A DNA stretch of 47,184 nucleotides, taken from contig CM044519.1 in NCBI GenBank assembly GCA_024364805.1, positions 46,675,449 through 46,722,632 on the forward strand, in the 5' to 3' direction. The position numbers and the translations under genes are program-made. The stretch's first letter is position 1. The number at the start of each line of letters is the position of its first letter. Origin of the DNA: Euprymna scolopes (lineage: Eukaryota > Mollusca > Cephalopoda > Sepiida > Sepiolidae). The notes under the pieces are model-generated. The model was not told the origin of the DNA and searched no databases. It was given only the letters and a program-made list of their open reading frames with translations. Of this stretch, positions 10,448 through 22,587 are shown piece after piece.

Positions 10448-10516
<69 letters not shown>
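10447..10516. repeat. (TA)n microsatellite
   Basis: About 70 bp of TA/TATG repeats. The short frames across it on both strands are artefacts. Confidence 0.95.
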
Positions 10517-10518
<2 letters not shown>

Positions 10519-10609
10519 GCATGCACTTCTATGTATAGATTCATCGGTGAATAGTTTGTGTAAGATAAGCAATTTATCGACAAAAACAGGGTTCCTTCTT
10601 ATAGGTATA

Positions 10610-12183
10610 CTAGCATAGGTACCCGGCGTTGCCGGGATCGACATAAAGTTCCGTTTTGAACACACCTACTATAGTAAGGATATTAATCATTTTCATCATG
10701 TGAAACTTCGATACCCCCACACACACACAAATACACAATAATTTAAAAAATAAAAAAAAACAGGCATAAACATGTAAATGTAATCACCCTTCCCCACCAA
10801 AAAAAGAAGTGATACCATCTCCACCAGGTGAGATTCTAACAATAGAAAAATTCATTTATTTATGGGCGTCTGAAATGGCTACCCTTAAAAATATGCGAAG
10901 AGAATGCGGTATTATATCGGAACACACTTACACATTTCCTTTACCTTATCTCCTCCCTAGTTGCCGTCGATGGCTGTTCAACAGTCGACCGAAGTAAAAT
11001 ATTCCTAAGAAAATATCCTTATCTCGAGAAAGTTCTTCCACCGGCAATGAACAGACGAAAAAAAAATGCAATAAAATAAAGATATTAAGTTTTCTTGGAA
11101 AAAAAAAACTAAATTTGTTCCTGTACTTACATCTAACAATTTTCGTAAACATATTTTTACGTATTTCTCCCCCCCCCAAAAAAAAAACTTGATTAAACAA
11201 AAAGTCTTAAAAAAAAGAAAAACTCGTACTTACACCTAAGATTTTACGGTGAGAAAAAGCAAAAATTTTATCTTTGCTTGTAGGAAAAACTTATTGTTGA
11301 TAAATATTTTGCAAAAAAAGACAAAAATCAAAACAAAATATATAAAATAAAATAAATAAAAATATTTTCAGTCCGTTAAAGATAGATTTTTGTTATTTTT
11401 GATTAATTACATTTGTTTTTTTTTTGTTGTTGTTTTTTTTTTTTTTGGTTTGTTTGTTTTTAAAGTGTCAGTTACAACGATCGGCTGAAACCGATGATTA
11501 CCGGTCTCGCCCGATCCATGCTTGACGGGAATCCGGGTCAAATTATGCAAGAGTATCGAATATTTAAACGGTTTTCAGATACGTGATTAACACACCGAAA
11601 TCTACAAAATATATGTTGTCTTATACGAACGTGAGACGGTCCTTAATGTATAATTTTACCAAACAATTTTTGTTTTTTAAATGGGAAGCAGAAGTGTGTA
11701 GAATTTTTTTAAAGAATTTGTTATTGCTTGTAATTCTACGGTAATTGTTTCATGATAAAAATAAAAAATTCAGTTAAAAAAATACAAAAATGTTTTTAAA
11801 AAATTAAATACAAGAGAAGTTCAAAATTAAAAATAATAATTATGTGTGCGTGTGTGCGTGTTGCCATAGCAACATGGCGGTTTCATGCATGGCCATGTAT
11901 GTGCGTGCGGGTGTGTTGTTATAGAAACTAGACGTAAGATTTGGATGTAATGGCAATTTTTGTATATACAATGTCATTTGGGGGTAGTTTCGCATAATTT
12001 TATTTTTGTAAATGTCCCCTTAGAAAAAAAATTAACACCCCAAGATTAACAATAAATTATTGTCTCTCATTTGATGCTGAAATTAAGACGATTTGAATCA
12101 TCGCTTATGAGGAGTTTTGATTATTAGATTAGCCAATCAAAACTGTTCCTAATGCCACAAACATTTTTGCTTTTATAGATAGA
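10610..12183 (-). mobile_element. Non-autonomous Helitron, family H1, both ends present
   Basis: On the minus strand it starts TCTATCTATAAAAG at 12183, directly after an A. It ends in a perfect hairpin CCCGGC-AAC-GCCGGG (10636-10622), an 8-nt spacer and CTAG (10613-10610), directly before a T. Together these are the Helitron rules: 5' TC, 3' hairpin followed by CTRR, insertion between A and T, and no target duplication. Length 1574 bp. I see no Rep/helicase coding sequence, so it must depend on an autonomous relative. The interior is AT-rich with poly-A/T runs and includes a GC-richer patch at 11475-11580 and a GTTGCCATAGCAACATGGC inverted motif near 11860. Confidence 0.7.
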
Positions 12184-12708
12184 TAAAACAGCTGAAAAAC
12201 GACCCTACTGACGAAGTTTAAACCAGTAAAGTTCAAAGAATAAATATTTTTACTAAAGTTTAGATATTATTCATCCAGATAAATGTTAATCACGAATATT
12301 CTAACTTTATGTTTGTTTTGCAGTTTCGGACTTAAGTTGGACATACGCATGTACACATAATTGTTAGAATAGCCATTAAAATGTGACGATCAATTTGTGT
12401 GCTGCGAAAGTGATTTACATCAGTATGTCGCACTTCTGTCTGAAATAACATTTTCATCTGTCAGGATTAAGTTTTAAATCCTAATTTGACAAACCGTTCT
12501 TATTCGGAACAAATACCTACATTTTTCTACCAATTCTTCTGGGTTTCTTTCTATGTTGTTTCAATATGCCGAGGCGTTTCTTCTTTTGAATCGTTGTTTG
12601 TCGTTTTTGCAAATGAATTGTTGCATTTTCCATCAATTATTCTGTTTGTTCTTTTCATTTGCGGCTTATTTTAACAGCACACTTGTTGTTTTTTTTCTTT
12701 TTTTCTCT
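12184..12708. other. AT-rich stretch, nothing recognised
   Basis: No supported gene. The frames that enter the following gap are created by the N run and by TC repeats at 12706-12728. Confidence 0.6.
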
Positions 12709-12728
12709 CTCTCTCTCTCTCTCTCTCT

Positions 12729-13545
12729 NNNNNNNNNNNNNNNNNNNNNNNNNNNNNNNNNNNNNNNNNNNNNNNNNNNNNNNNNNNNNNNNNNNNNNNN
12801 NNNNNNNNNNNNNNNNNNNNNNNNNNNNNNNNNNNNNNNNNNNNNNNNNNNNNNNNNNNNNNNNNNNNNNNNNNNNNNNNNNNNNNNNNNNNNNNNNNNN
12901 NNNNNNNNNNNNNNNNNNNNNNNNNNNNNNNNNNNNNNNNNNNNNNNNNNNNNNNNNNNNNNNNNNNNNNNNNNNNNNNNNNNNNNNNNNNNNNNNNNNN
13001 NNNNNNNNNNNNNNNNNNNNNNNNNNNNNNNNNNNNNNNNNNNNNNNNNNNNNNNNNNNNNNNNNNNNNNNNNNNNNNNNNNNNNNNNNNNNNNNNNNNN
13101 NNNNNNNNNNNNNNNNNNNNNNNNNNNNNNNNNNNNNNNNNNNNNNNNNNNNNNNNNNNNNNNNNNNNNNNNNNNNNNNNNNNNNNNNNNNNNNNNNNNN
13201 NNNNNNNNNNNNNNNNNNNNNNNNNNNNNNNNNNNNNNNNNNNNNNNNNNNNNNNNNNNNNNNNNNNNNNNNNNNNNNNNNNNNNNNNNNNNNNNNNNNN
13301 NNNNNNNNNNNNNNNNNNNNNNNNNNNNNNNNNNNNNNNNNNNNNNNNNNNNNNNNNNNNNNNNNNNNNNNNNNNNNNNNNNNNNNNNNNNNNNNNNNNN
13401 NNNNNNNNNNNNNNNNNNNNNNNNNNNNNNNNNNNNNNNNNNNNNNNNNNNNNNNNNNNNNNNNNNNNNNNNNNNNNNNNNNNNNNNNNNNNNNNNNNNN
13501 NNNNNNNNNNNNNNNNNNNNNNNNNNNNNNNNNNNNNNNNNNNNN
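12729..13545. other. Assembly gap (817 N)
   Basis: Run of N flanked on the left by a (TC)n tract, which is probably why the assembly broke here. Confidence 0.99.
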
Positions 13546-14016
13546 GTAGCTCAAATTTTCGACCACAACCGATTAAAAAGCTTGCGTATCTCTGAATACC
13601 TTTCATGTAAAATTTCAAATTTTTAGACCGGAATTTGTCTGAGTAATTTGGTAGATACCGCAGAGGTCAATTTTTTTTAACTTTGACCCCTATTATGACA
13701 TTTATTGTTTTAGGCTCAAATCCAGTTATTAAGTTAGATACATATCCAAGAAATCTATATCTAAAATTTCAAGTGTTTATACCCAAAATTGTCGGGGTAG
13801 TTTGGTAGAGTTCTTAAAGAGCAAATCGTTGAACTTTGACCCCTTAACAGTCAAATTTATGACAGAAAACGGATTACAAAGATTTTTCCAATCTCACTAC
13901 CCAGTATATAAAATTTCGAGTCTGTAGACTGAAAATTAACAGAAATATTGTGTAGGGAAATGCACACAAACAGACAGACACACAGACAGACTGACATTTT
14001 CACTTTTATAGATATA
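13546..14016 (-). mobile_element. Helitron H1-like unit A of a head-to-tail array (cut by gap)
   Basis: The minus-strand 5' end TCTATAAAAGTGAAAATG lies at 14012-13995. The body carries repeated phrases on the plus strand such as 'ATTGTCGGGGTAGTTTGGTA' and 'CTTTGACCCCTTAA', shared with units B and C. The 3' end is lost in the gap. Confidence 0.65.
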
Positions 14017-14441
14017 CTATCATGGGTGCCCGGCGTTGCCCGGGTATTCGGAGGTGTATGTTGAGCAAAAAAAAAAATAGCGGTCATTTTTTTTTAACTT
14101 TTACCCTTATTATGACCCCTTTAAATTTATTGTGTCGGGCTCAAATCAAGTTATTAAGTTAGAGCCATATCCAAGGAACCTATATTTAAAATTTTAAGTG
14201 TGTAAACCCAAAATTGTCGGAGGATTTTGGTAGAGTTTTCAAAGATCAAATCGTTGAATGTTTACCCCTTAATCGCAAAATTTCTGGCCGAAACCGATCA
14301 CATCGATTTTCCCAAATCTCAGTACCCTTAATATCAAATTTCGAGTCTGTAGACTAAAAATTGACAGAGTTATTACGTAGGGAAATGTACACACACAGAC
14401 ACACACACACACAGACACTTTCACTTTTATAGATATATAGA
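14017..14441 (-). mobile_element. Helitron H1-like unit B of a head-to-tail array, near complete
   Basis: On the minus strand it opens TCTATATATCTATAAAAG at 14441. It closes with the bulged hairpin CCCGGGCAACGCCGGG (14044-14029), a spacer and ATAG at 14020-14017, a one-base change from CTAG. Length 425 bp. It joins unit C at 14441/14442 with nothing in between. Confidence 0.7.
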
Positions 14442-14939
<498 letters not shown>

Positions 14940-15630
14940 GATAGATTCGGTTGATGAACTTACGAAAGCTTCCGAGGCGAATGTGTAGCGAAGTAGGCAA
15001 TAAAACACTGACTTCACAAAACTATTTGTATTTTTCTTTAGGATACATTTAGGATGACATTCGTATCCATGTTATCATGTTTTCGGCCGATATTTACACC
15101 GGCCTTTTTCGTTCGCATTGTTCCTTTACGTTTCTATTTCTTACTACGCTGAATAGATCTTATTTTGCTGTTATTTTTAAATTAATGTCCATTCTACTGC
15201 TATTATAACTTTTCGGTAGATATAAACTCTAAACTAATTTAGGTGACTTCTGAAACTCGGCAATATGCACAGATTTTCGAACGGTATTTTTTTTTTATTC
15301 AATCCACAAAGAATGCGTTTATTTCATTATTGATGAAGAAGGTAGTAGTAATTCTTGAACCGTTAAACAATTAAAACTCGTCATCACTTTGGCACTTTAA
15401 CTACATGGATATTATTAAATACATAAATGTAAGTAACAAAAAGACAACAAAAGTTAGGCTAATTTTTTACGAACGTGATATATATGCTATGCGTTTTAGC
15501 TGATATTCTCTTCGGCCTTCTTCGGCCATATTGTCTACTAACACTTCTGTTCCTCGCGTACTTAACCCCAACTACCTCTGATTTGATGTTTATTTTTGAA
15601 TGAGTGCGCATTCCTTCATAATCTAATAAT
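14940..15630. other. Unassigned sequence with a weak copy of repeat R1
   Basis: No gene recognised. Around 15250-15300 the phrase 'GGCAATATGCACAGATTTTCGAACGG' region resembles repeat family R1 (see 6030 and 33280). Around 15085-15105 there is a small palindromic 'CGGCCGATATTTACACCGGCC' motif. Confidence 0.45.
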
Positions 15631-15750
15631 GTATACAGCATAATCAATTCGGTACACTTGTTCCCGTTTGATCACCGAAGTTAAGAATCATTCAGTCTGG
15701 TCACTACTAAAATGGGTAGTCATTGTAAAATACTAGGTGCTGTATGTGCT
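15631..15750 (+). pseudogene. Degenerate 5S rRNA copy
   Basis: The segment is 120 nt, the normal length of eukaryotic 5S rRNA, and lines up with it end to end. It starts GTATAC (5S: GTCTAC). The central GATCACCGAAGTTAAG is identical to the conserved 5S core, AATGGGTAGTCA stands for GATGGGTGACCG, and the end TACTAGGTGCTGTATGTGCT stands for TACCGCGTGCTGTAGGCTT. I estimate roughly three quarters of positions are kept. The internal promoter box after AGTTAAG is badly changed, so it is probably not transcribed. It could be a dispersed 5S pseudogene or the head of a 5S-derived SINE; I see no clear SINE body after it. Confidence 0.75.
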
Positions 15751-16018
15751 CTACGCTTATTTCGGTATTTTTACAGTCATCCTGTATTTTACCTGACCCC
15801 TGACTCATGAGAAGAGTGATTAGAGATGATGTTATACTTTCTTCACAATTCAGCGCGTATCATCCACCATTAATATTTTGACTAGTATTATTAGGTTTAA
15901 TCTTTTTTACATTATATAATCACCGATCACTAAGGCCCGAAGGCCACTCAAGGATAAGTACTAATGGGTACCATAATAGAAATTTGAGTTAAAGTTAATG
16001 TATCTTAGAAGACGGCTC
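15751..16018. other. Unassigned; contains a short repeat shared with 35275
   Basis: 'CTAAGGCCCGAAGGCCACTC' and 'AGGATAAGTACTAATGG' at about 15932-15968 resemble 'CAAGGCCCGGAGGCCACTCA' and 'GGGATAAGGGTTAATAT' at about 35288-35324. Otherwise nothing recognised. Confidence 0.45.
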
Positions 16019-16729
16019 TTCAAGAACTTGTTGATGTTTGACTTGAAAACGACCAATTTATAGTCAATCGGGAAATAGCTCGGTGATATTGTGTTCCACA
16101 AACGCGGAGTTCTATGAAAAACTTCTGCTTATGGAATTTTTGATTAGATTTAGACACAGACAAAGAGTTGTTGTAGCTACTCGGGTGTTTACCGCAAAAA
16201 AACTTACCGGGAGAAAACTCAGTCGGACACATGGTATGAAAATAATTACAGAGCAGATAGAGACTCGCAACGTCTATTCTATATGAAACGGGTAGCAGAG
16301 AGGAGAAAAGGGTATCACCCACCAAATTTCGAAGTCGATTTTATACCCTGTAGAAACAAGAAAAGATGCTCTAAGCAGCTTCTACCTAGATGTGGCAACA
16401 GTACTACATCTTAGGATGTATTTGGTTCTTATATATATAAAGAATTGAATCGACAGTGAAATATCTACTGGAGTAATAAGAATAATCCAACAATTTTCCT
16501 GGCGATCAACGGATTTGATGTGTGAATTCCATTTCAGATTAGGAGTGAAGCTCAATCCTAGAAGCTTGTTAAAACATGGTGCTTCCCCAAAGCGAGAGCC
16601 ATTCATTTCAATCGGGATTATGTGGAGATCAGAGCTTTGGTGATGAAAAGAGAGGTTTTGTTTTAAATGCACTAACATTAACCGACCACTTTTTCCTCCA
16701 CTGCACTGCTCAGGGTCAGAAAAGACAGT

Positions 16730-16765
<36 letters not shown>

Positions 16766-18660
16766 TCTTGGTCATTGTCAATCTTTGAATTGTTACAACA
16801 GATGGAGATGTCGTTTGCATAAACGTCTACGAATAATCTAAGAATTTGGTTTGGAAGATTATTGATGAAAATCAAGAAGAGAGATACGCCCATAATGTAA
16901 CCCTAAGAGACGACTACGTTGATACTATGAGCTTCTAATTTCTGCCCATCGACGGCTACTCTTATAAACCTATTAGAGAGAAATGATTTTATAATTGGGA
17001 GAACATTTACAGCTATTCCATAGCTGCAAATCTTAAAAAGTAAACCTTTATGCAATACCCTATCAAATGCGTTTGATATGTCAAAAGTAATTGTTCTAAA
17101 TACAGGGTCTCCATCAAGAGATTCAGTAGTCATGTGTAATATTACAGTTAACACGTCAGCAGAACGGAAACTATATTGCATGTTAATAGGTTGACCATTT
17201 CTCCATCACACATTCCAGAAACTTAATCATGATGCACATGACTGATTGGTCTATACTGATTGGTCGATGATCGATCTTCAGAATTTTTAAATACAACGCA
17301 TACTGATAAGATTTTGTAACGTGTTGAAACCATTTCTCCTTAAAGGCAATGTTTAAACAGCTTTGTAAGTGTGAGAGGTAGTTCCAGTTAAAGCTTTTTA
17401 TTATTACGATCGGAATACCATCACAGCCAGTTTCTTTACTAAAATCAGTTTTTGATAAGCTTGGCAATACGAGGCACATATGTATGTATGTCGCATAGTG
17501 TGTTTTTAGTCACATGATGAAATACGGGTGGCCTTGATCGCAAAGAGTAGAATTTGCTGCAAAGTTCTTAGCAAAGAGTTTGGCTTTATCAAATGCTGAC
17601 GAAATTAACTTAGGTTCATTGATTATGGATGGAATAAATGGCACCCTATGTTGAGAACCCTGTCTTGTCTTCGCCAAAACTCGTGGGATTCAAGTCGCTG
17701 CTCCGCTACTCTAGACTTGACGGACTGAGCAGATGAGACTTTCGTGTTCTTTATTACTGTAATTGTTAGCAGTCTTAACGCAGCTTTAGTTTCATAACAT
17801 CTATCTCGTTGAAAGCAATGCGAATAATAATTTCTGTGTACGATGGCAGCGGCACATTTTGGAGTGAACTCTGGCTGCCAGGTTTTTGTTAGAATTTCTT
17901 GGGGGTATGAACCGGCCTATAGCGACAATTAACCAGTCAGTCAGTCAGCTTTGATACTATAGAGGACTCGTTCTTTTTAAGCATAGAACACAGATTTATA
18001 TTGGATATGAATGTTCATAAGCTATCTCAGTCAGCCAAAAGAGTGTCGATATTCTGCACGATGGGGATACATCTAAGGATTTATTACATTTTGTTTTATA
18101 TTAACTGAGATAACCGAACGATCGGAAGATAACTATAGATTCAGAACGGAGGATGAGTACAAGTTCTAAAAAAGGTATAAGAGACGTGTATACTGTCCAT
18201 TAGTGACGGACATACAGAGGGGTTTGTTAACAATGTGTGTTAGGTCATAATAAGTAATAAGGAAATCATAACAGGATCTCCTCTCATAATTTGTCTAGTT
18301 TGAATTTACAAACCATTCAATATTGTGAACATTGAAGTCTCCATAGATGTGAATGTTAGCTGAGGGATGATCATACAGGGTGTGTTAATTTTCGTAGAGA
18401 TGCTTTCAATGATATACAATTCGCTGTTTTGGAGGCGATAGAGGGCAAATATAAACGCGGTGCAGTAAGTGCTACTCAGAAGCACATATAGGAAAATTTA
18501 GTATCTACTCTGGAGATGACATCCGTAATGTATGCACATATTCCATGAACATGTCGATCTTGGGGGTCAGATTTTGACGTCAAGTTTTAGTATCCTTTAA
18601 TCGCAAACTAATTTATGGAAACGATCGGTCTAATGCCAGTTTAGCACAGGAACAGGTCAG
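16019..18660 (-). mobile_element. Jockey/CR1-like LINE, degraded, minus strand
   Basis: Reads from an endonuclease remnant (about 18640-17900) through an RT (17479-16680) to a C-terminal region (16680-16019). The sequence near 18330 on the minus strand encodes the same 'ANIH..GDFNVHN.EW' block that is intact in the copy at 40310-39711. The C-terminal part (frame 16325-16020) gives VASLYLLCNYFHTMCPTEFS and the FHKQKFFIELRV block, typical of the end of this LINE group. Many frame changes. A short (GA)n has grown inside it at 16737-16765. Confidence 0.75.
16680..17479 (-). pseudogene. Reverse transcriptase remnant of the 16-18.6 kb LINE
   Basis: Three successive minus-strand frames. Frame 17479-17183 gives KETGCDGIPIVIIKSF and the HRPISIDQSVMCIMIKFLE block. 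Frame 17181-16903 gives QYSFRSADVLTVILHMT, then TFDISNAFDRVLHKGLLFKI and SYGIAVNVLPIIKSFLSNRF. Frame 16893-16678 gives GVSLFLIFINNLPNQILRLF and DVYANDISI, where YAND replaces the catalytic YADD. The changed catalytic box and frame breaks mean it is inactive. Confidence 0.75.
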
Positions 18661-18790
18661 GTTTTTCTCCTATAATTTAATTTTAAGTTTTTCTCCTATA
18701 ATTTAATTTTAAGTTTTTCTCCTATAATTTAATTTTAAGTTTTTCTCCTATAATTTAATTTTAAGTTTTTCTCCTATAATTTAATTTTAA
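18661..18790. repeat. 26-bp minisatellite, five identical copies
   Basis: A 26-bp unit beginning GTTTTTCTCCTATAATTTAA repeats five times without a difference, with starts at 18661, 18687, 18713, 18739 and 18765. Perfect identity indicates very recent expansion or, alternatively, an assembly effect. Confidence 0.95.
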
Positions 18791-18863
18791 CATCTTAACA
18801 ACATTGGTTTTACCAATTTTGTCCCTCACTTTTGGACGTTCCTATTTTGAACATAAATAAATA

Positions 18864-18931
18864 ATTGGTATAATTCTTTTTCTATCTTTTGCAAATGATT
18901 GGTATAATTCTTTTTCTATCTTTTGCAAATG
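18864..18931. repeat. 34-bp perfect tandem duplication
   Basis: ATTGGTATAATTCTTTTTCT and the following TATCTTTTGCAAATG occur twice, 34 bp apart, just after the 26-bp array. Confidence 0.9.
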
Positions 18932-19499
18932 ATTCAAATTTTAGTATGTTATTATGGATAATACCGACTATCAGTTGTTAAAATTTCAGCTTTTCACAGT
19001 TGTTATTTCTAACAAATATTAGGTTTAAAAATGTTGTCCCTTAGTTTTGGATGCTAGTGAATATCTTTAGTCAATTTACGATTTTGAATTTTTAAAGACC
19101 AATCTCTACTGTTATGTTTTCAGTTTCTTAGTAAAAAAAATCATACGAGTAAAATTCAAGAAAACAAATCAATAATATGAAAAAAAATGCGAATAGAAGA
19201 ACAGAAACCAAAGAGAGAGACAGAGAGAGAAAGAGAGAGAGAGAAAGAGAGGGGGATAGAAATAAAAAGAGATAAAATTATTTCTTTCATGTCATTGTTT
19301 TACTGGCCACTCGAAGAATAGACTATTGTTTCATAAATGTTAACTCTGACTTTCTTCAGGTGGATCTTGTCGAACTCGGGAATTTGTATAAAACTTTTTT
19401 ATTTTGTTGCTAAATTTTGGAGATGAAGATTGATTATTCATTTTAAGCTGTTCAATCGATGCCTAACGTATACATGCTTCCCAACTGACTGTAATTTCA

Positions 19500-19735
19500 C
19501 ATAGGATCAATGAATCCATCGCAAGAGCAATAGCTTTTGACATATCGAAGGGATTTGAAAGAGTTTGGTATAAAAGTCTACATCACAAGATTTCCAGCTA
19601 TGGAACATCTGGAAATGTCTTCTCAACCATCAAATCCATTTCTCTCTGATAGGTTGTTACAAATAGTTGTCGATTGGGTAAAAGTCTGAAAAGCTCAAAG
19701 TGAAACACGAACTGGGAGCGAGAACCTCAGAATCA
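19500..19735 (+). pseudogene. LINE reverse transcriptase fragment
   Basis: The plus-strand frame reads RINESIARAIAFDISKGFER, then VWYKSLHHKISSYG and FSTIKSISL. This is the 'f..a.AldisKAFDrVwh..ll.ki.sYGi.g....i.sfl..r' region of the same Jockey/CR1-like LINE group as at 38829 and 40797. Only this segment of RT is recognisable. Confidence 0.7.
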
Positions 19736-20498
19736 ATCAGGACATCAATTGTAACAGTTAAAATGATGTAACTTCCTCTTCTTCAAAGTTATGGTCACCG
19801 ATTATAAACACTTAACGGGGCTTGACAAGTTCTGGCATGACACGTTAACGAATGACGGGAATGTGCAATCAAAAGTGGAGTAACTTTACCTCGGTTGCAA
19901 AAAATTGTTGAAACTCCACATCATGAGGTTAAATAGACGCGTTGTGCGTACCTATCCAACGCCTAATTATTCCCCTTCGTGTCGGCCAACGTTTTGTTAT
20001 CAAAGAAATCTTAGCGACAGTATAAAGAGAAATAGCAAAAGTTGTATTCTCTTGCTCTCAACAGCAGCGATGAAGGAAAATATGCAAACATTTCAATGAC
20101 ACAATGTTTTCTTTTTTTGGATTTTCGAAGTATATATTGAATATAATTGCTAATAGGCTACACAGAAGAAATTCTTATGCATCATCAATAACAAAAATCA
20201 TGCTGGTTTTAACTTAGCCTTTCTATTTCTGGTGTATTTTACCGGCCGGATTGAAAGTATTTTCTAATTAAAAAGCGTTTGTACGATTTTCTACATTCCG
20301 ACATGTTCAGTTCGGTTCTAAAATCTCGATTTCCTACCCTCTCAACATTAGTGTTTTTATAAATTTTTTCGGGGGGGGGGGAGAAGCTTCATAGATATAC
20401 ATAACAATGCATATCAAACTACCCCCTTACATTATCTTTAAAGATCATCTCATAACCACGTGCCCAGATCGGCATTCATATTAACTTCAAACACCGTT
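19736..20498. other. Unassigned; contains a block shared with 23165
   Basis: A 64-codon plus frame at 19905 has no recognisable features. At 20281-20365 'TACGATTTTCTACATTCCGACATGTTCAGTTC' and following resembles 23171-23240, on the other side of the RTE-type LINE. Confidence 0.4.
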
Positions 20499-20571
20499 AG
20501 ACACTGCTAGTTCTCGACCACGGCTAGACACTACTAGCTTCTCGACCACGGCTAGACACTATTAGCTTCCG
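20499..20571. repeat. 27/28-bp tandem repeat, about 2.7 copies
   Basis: The phrase AGACACTGCTAG ... CTCGACCACGGCT is repeated at 20499, 20526 and 20554 with small changes, directly before the RTE-type LINE. Confidence 0.8.
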
Positions 20572-20954
20572 GGTTGGCGTTTGCTCCAGCAACTGGGGGC
20601 CTACCGGTGGTCTTGTCCGTGTCTGCGGATAATCTGGTGCAAACAAGAGGCGACTCCAAACTCCTTCAACAAGGATATACATGCGATTGAGGACTGCTTG
20701 TGAATTTCAAATTCCCATGTAACTCAAATGGATACACCAAATCTGCGAGACTCAATCACAACTACGGCATCCGCGAGAGCCGACGCGCTCGCAGTCCCTG
20801 CCCCATGGGTGTCAAATCAGCGAGCCGGACTATTTGGACAAAATATGATCCATCATGTGGCCTGCTGGAACGTGCGCACGCTGAAACTTAAATAAACCCA
20901 TGTGCTCGCCGCCACCACCCTTCACCAGTACGAGGTCGACGTTGCCTTTCGGAT

Positions 20955-21341
20955 ATGAGACTTACAGACCAAGGCCTCAAGACTATCAAAATATTTTCAT
21001 CGGCCGCTGCCTATCTCTACTACAGTGGTCCCGCAGATGGATCCGGGCGCCATGGTGTAGCACTGGTTTTAAGCGATCAGGCGAGCAACGCTTTCTTCGC
21101 CCGTATTCGTCTGCGGGGCACACTATTCAATATTGCTCTAATAGCTGTATACGCCCCTACTCTTCATGCCAATAATGTCACTAAGGACGCATTTTACAAT
21201 AAATGCCAGCACACCGAAACCGAGTTCCAGCTCCAGTTATCAAATTGCTTTGCCGACTGCAAGCACTTCAACTCATTGAATACTCAGCGGAAGACTAGTG
21301 GCAGTCATTTAAAACCAGCGTTAACGAAGTCGCCTGCGTGA
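20955..21341 (+). pseudogene. RTE-type LINE endonuclease remnant
   Basis: The frame includes SSAAAYLYYSGPADGSGRHG, then VALVLSDQASNAFFARIRLR and FNIALIAVYAPT. This matches the middle of APE-type endonucleases of RTE elements, where 'YSG......GVgl.l......' precedes '...viqvYAPT'. The N-terminal catalytic block is in other frames upstream (20700-20950) and the GDFN and SDH blocks are not seen. Confidence 0.65.
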
Positions 21342-21733
21342 AATCAGACGGCGAGCGAAGGACTAGATCTCTGGCCGCACTATAGAACTTGCCAATCAAA
21401 CCAAACAAGCCCGCTGCTCGGAGAATGATGACTTCTCGTTCTGCGAAGACTGATCTCAATACCTACTGACGAAACGTCGCAGAAGAGATGAAGAAAGCTG
21501 CCTCAGTAGAAATTTACCATAATCTTTACCAAACCCTTAAAGCAACGACTAAAGGAAACAGCAGCCCAAGTGAAATGTTGGATACGAATGGAACCCCTAT
21601 TTACCAAATGGCAGATCGCACGATACATTGGAAATAACATTTCGAAACCTGACTGAACCACGATCCTCCCTCTTAACGTCCCCCTCCCTCCCTAGCATAC
21701 TTCCCTGAGAATGATGTCAACTGCGATCTGCCA

Positions 21734-22587
21734 ATGGAAGAAGAGATACGAGGTGAAAAAATAAAAAATAACAAAGCTACAGGAAAGTACGAACTTCCGT
21801 CGAAACTCTACAAGAGCTGTCCCGACCTTATGACCAGTTACTTATACCCAATTTTCGACACTGTGTGGTGCTCTGAACTACCTCAGGACCGAAGCGACGC
21901 AATACTTCTCCCCTTCTACAAAACTGGTGACCGTCGCGATTGCCGCAATTATAGAGGAATTACTTTGTTTCATGTCTTCTCAATTATCCTCCTGCGCCGT
22001 ATCCAAAATATCCGAGAATGTGAACCCGACTAAACCAAGCAGGATTTCGTACAGACAGAGGATGTATAAATCAAAGTTTTTCTCTCGGTCGAATTTTAGA
22101 ACAGCGGTAGGCCTATAAGCAATCCACCGTCATCTGCTTTATTGATTTCTACCACAGCATTTGACTCGGTGGGCTGCAGAAGCTTCTGGGATATAACGCA
22201 TTACGATGGCTTCCCGGCCAAGCTTTTCAACCTCATTAAGGCGTACTACGCACATACCCGAACTAGAGTGAAGTGCTACAAGGAAGAATCCGATTCCATT
22301 CGTCGTCTAAACAGGCGTCCGTTAAGGACGTGTACTCTTCCCTAATCTTTTTCAAATATATCATCGACTGGATCCTAGAGAAGAACTTGGCTGGCTTCGC
22401 TGATGTCAGAGTGGGTCGCGACTGTTCCATCACCCATCTTGACTTTGCCGACGATGTTGGGATCTTTAGTGAGTTCTACGCGCAGATCCAGTACGCACTC
22501 GACGAGGTCGGTCGCATGGACAAAATGATTGGAATGAGAATCAACGCTTCTAAGACGAAAATGCTCTCTATAACATCATCTCATTGA
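21734..22587 (+). pseudogene. RTE-type LINE reverse transcriptase remnant
   Basis: Frame 21734 on gives KIKNNKATGKYELPSKLYKS, then RSDAILLPFYKTGDRRDCRN and YRGITLFHVFSIILLRRI, the classic N-terminal RT blocks. After frame changes, FIDFYHSI-type sequence survives as MISTTAFDSVGCRSFW. Frame 22273 on carries KYIIDWILEKNL, THLDFADDVGIFSEFYAQIQ and RINASKTKML. Catalytic Asp residues are present in FADD, but the gene is in at least three frames. Confidence 0.75.

Noticed and set aside
10436-10665. Ile/Tyr-rich small proteins
   Set aside because: Translation of a (TA)n tract and a Helitron hairpin.
12553-13626. Long frames over 12553-13626 on both strands
   Set aside because: They cross an 817-base run of N and TC repeats, so the open reading is meaningless.
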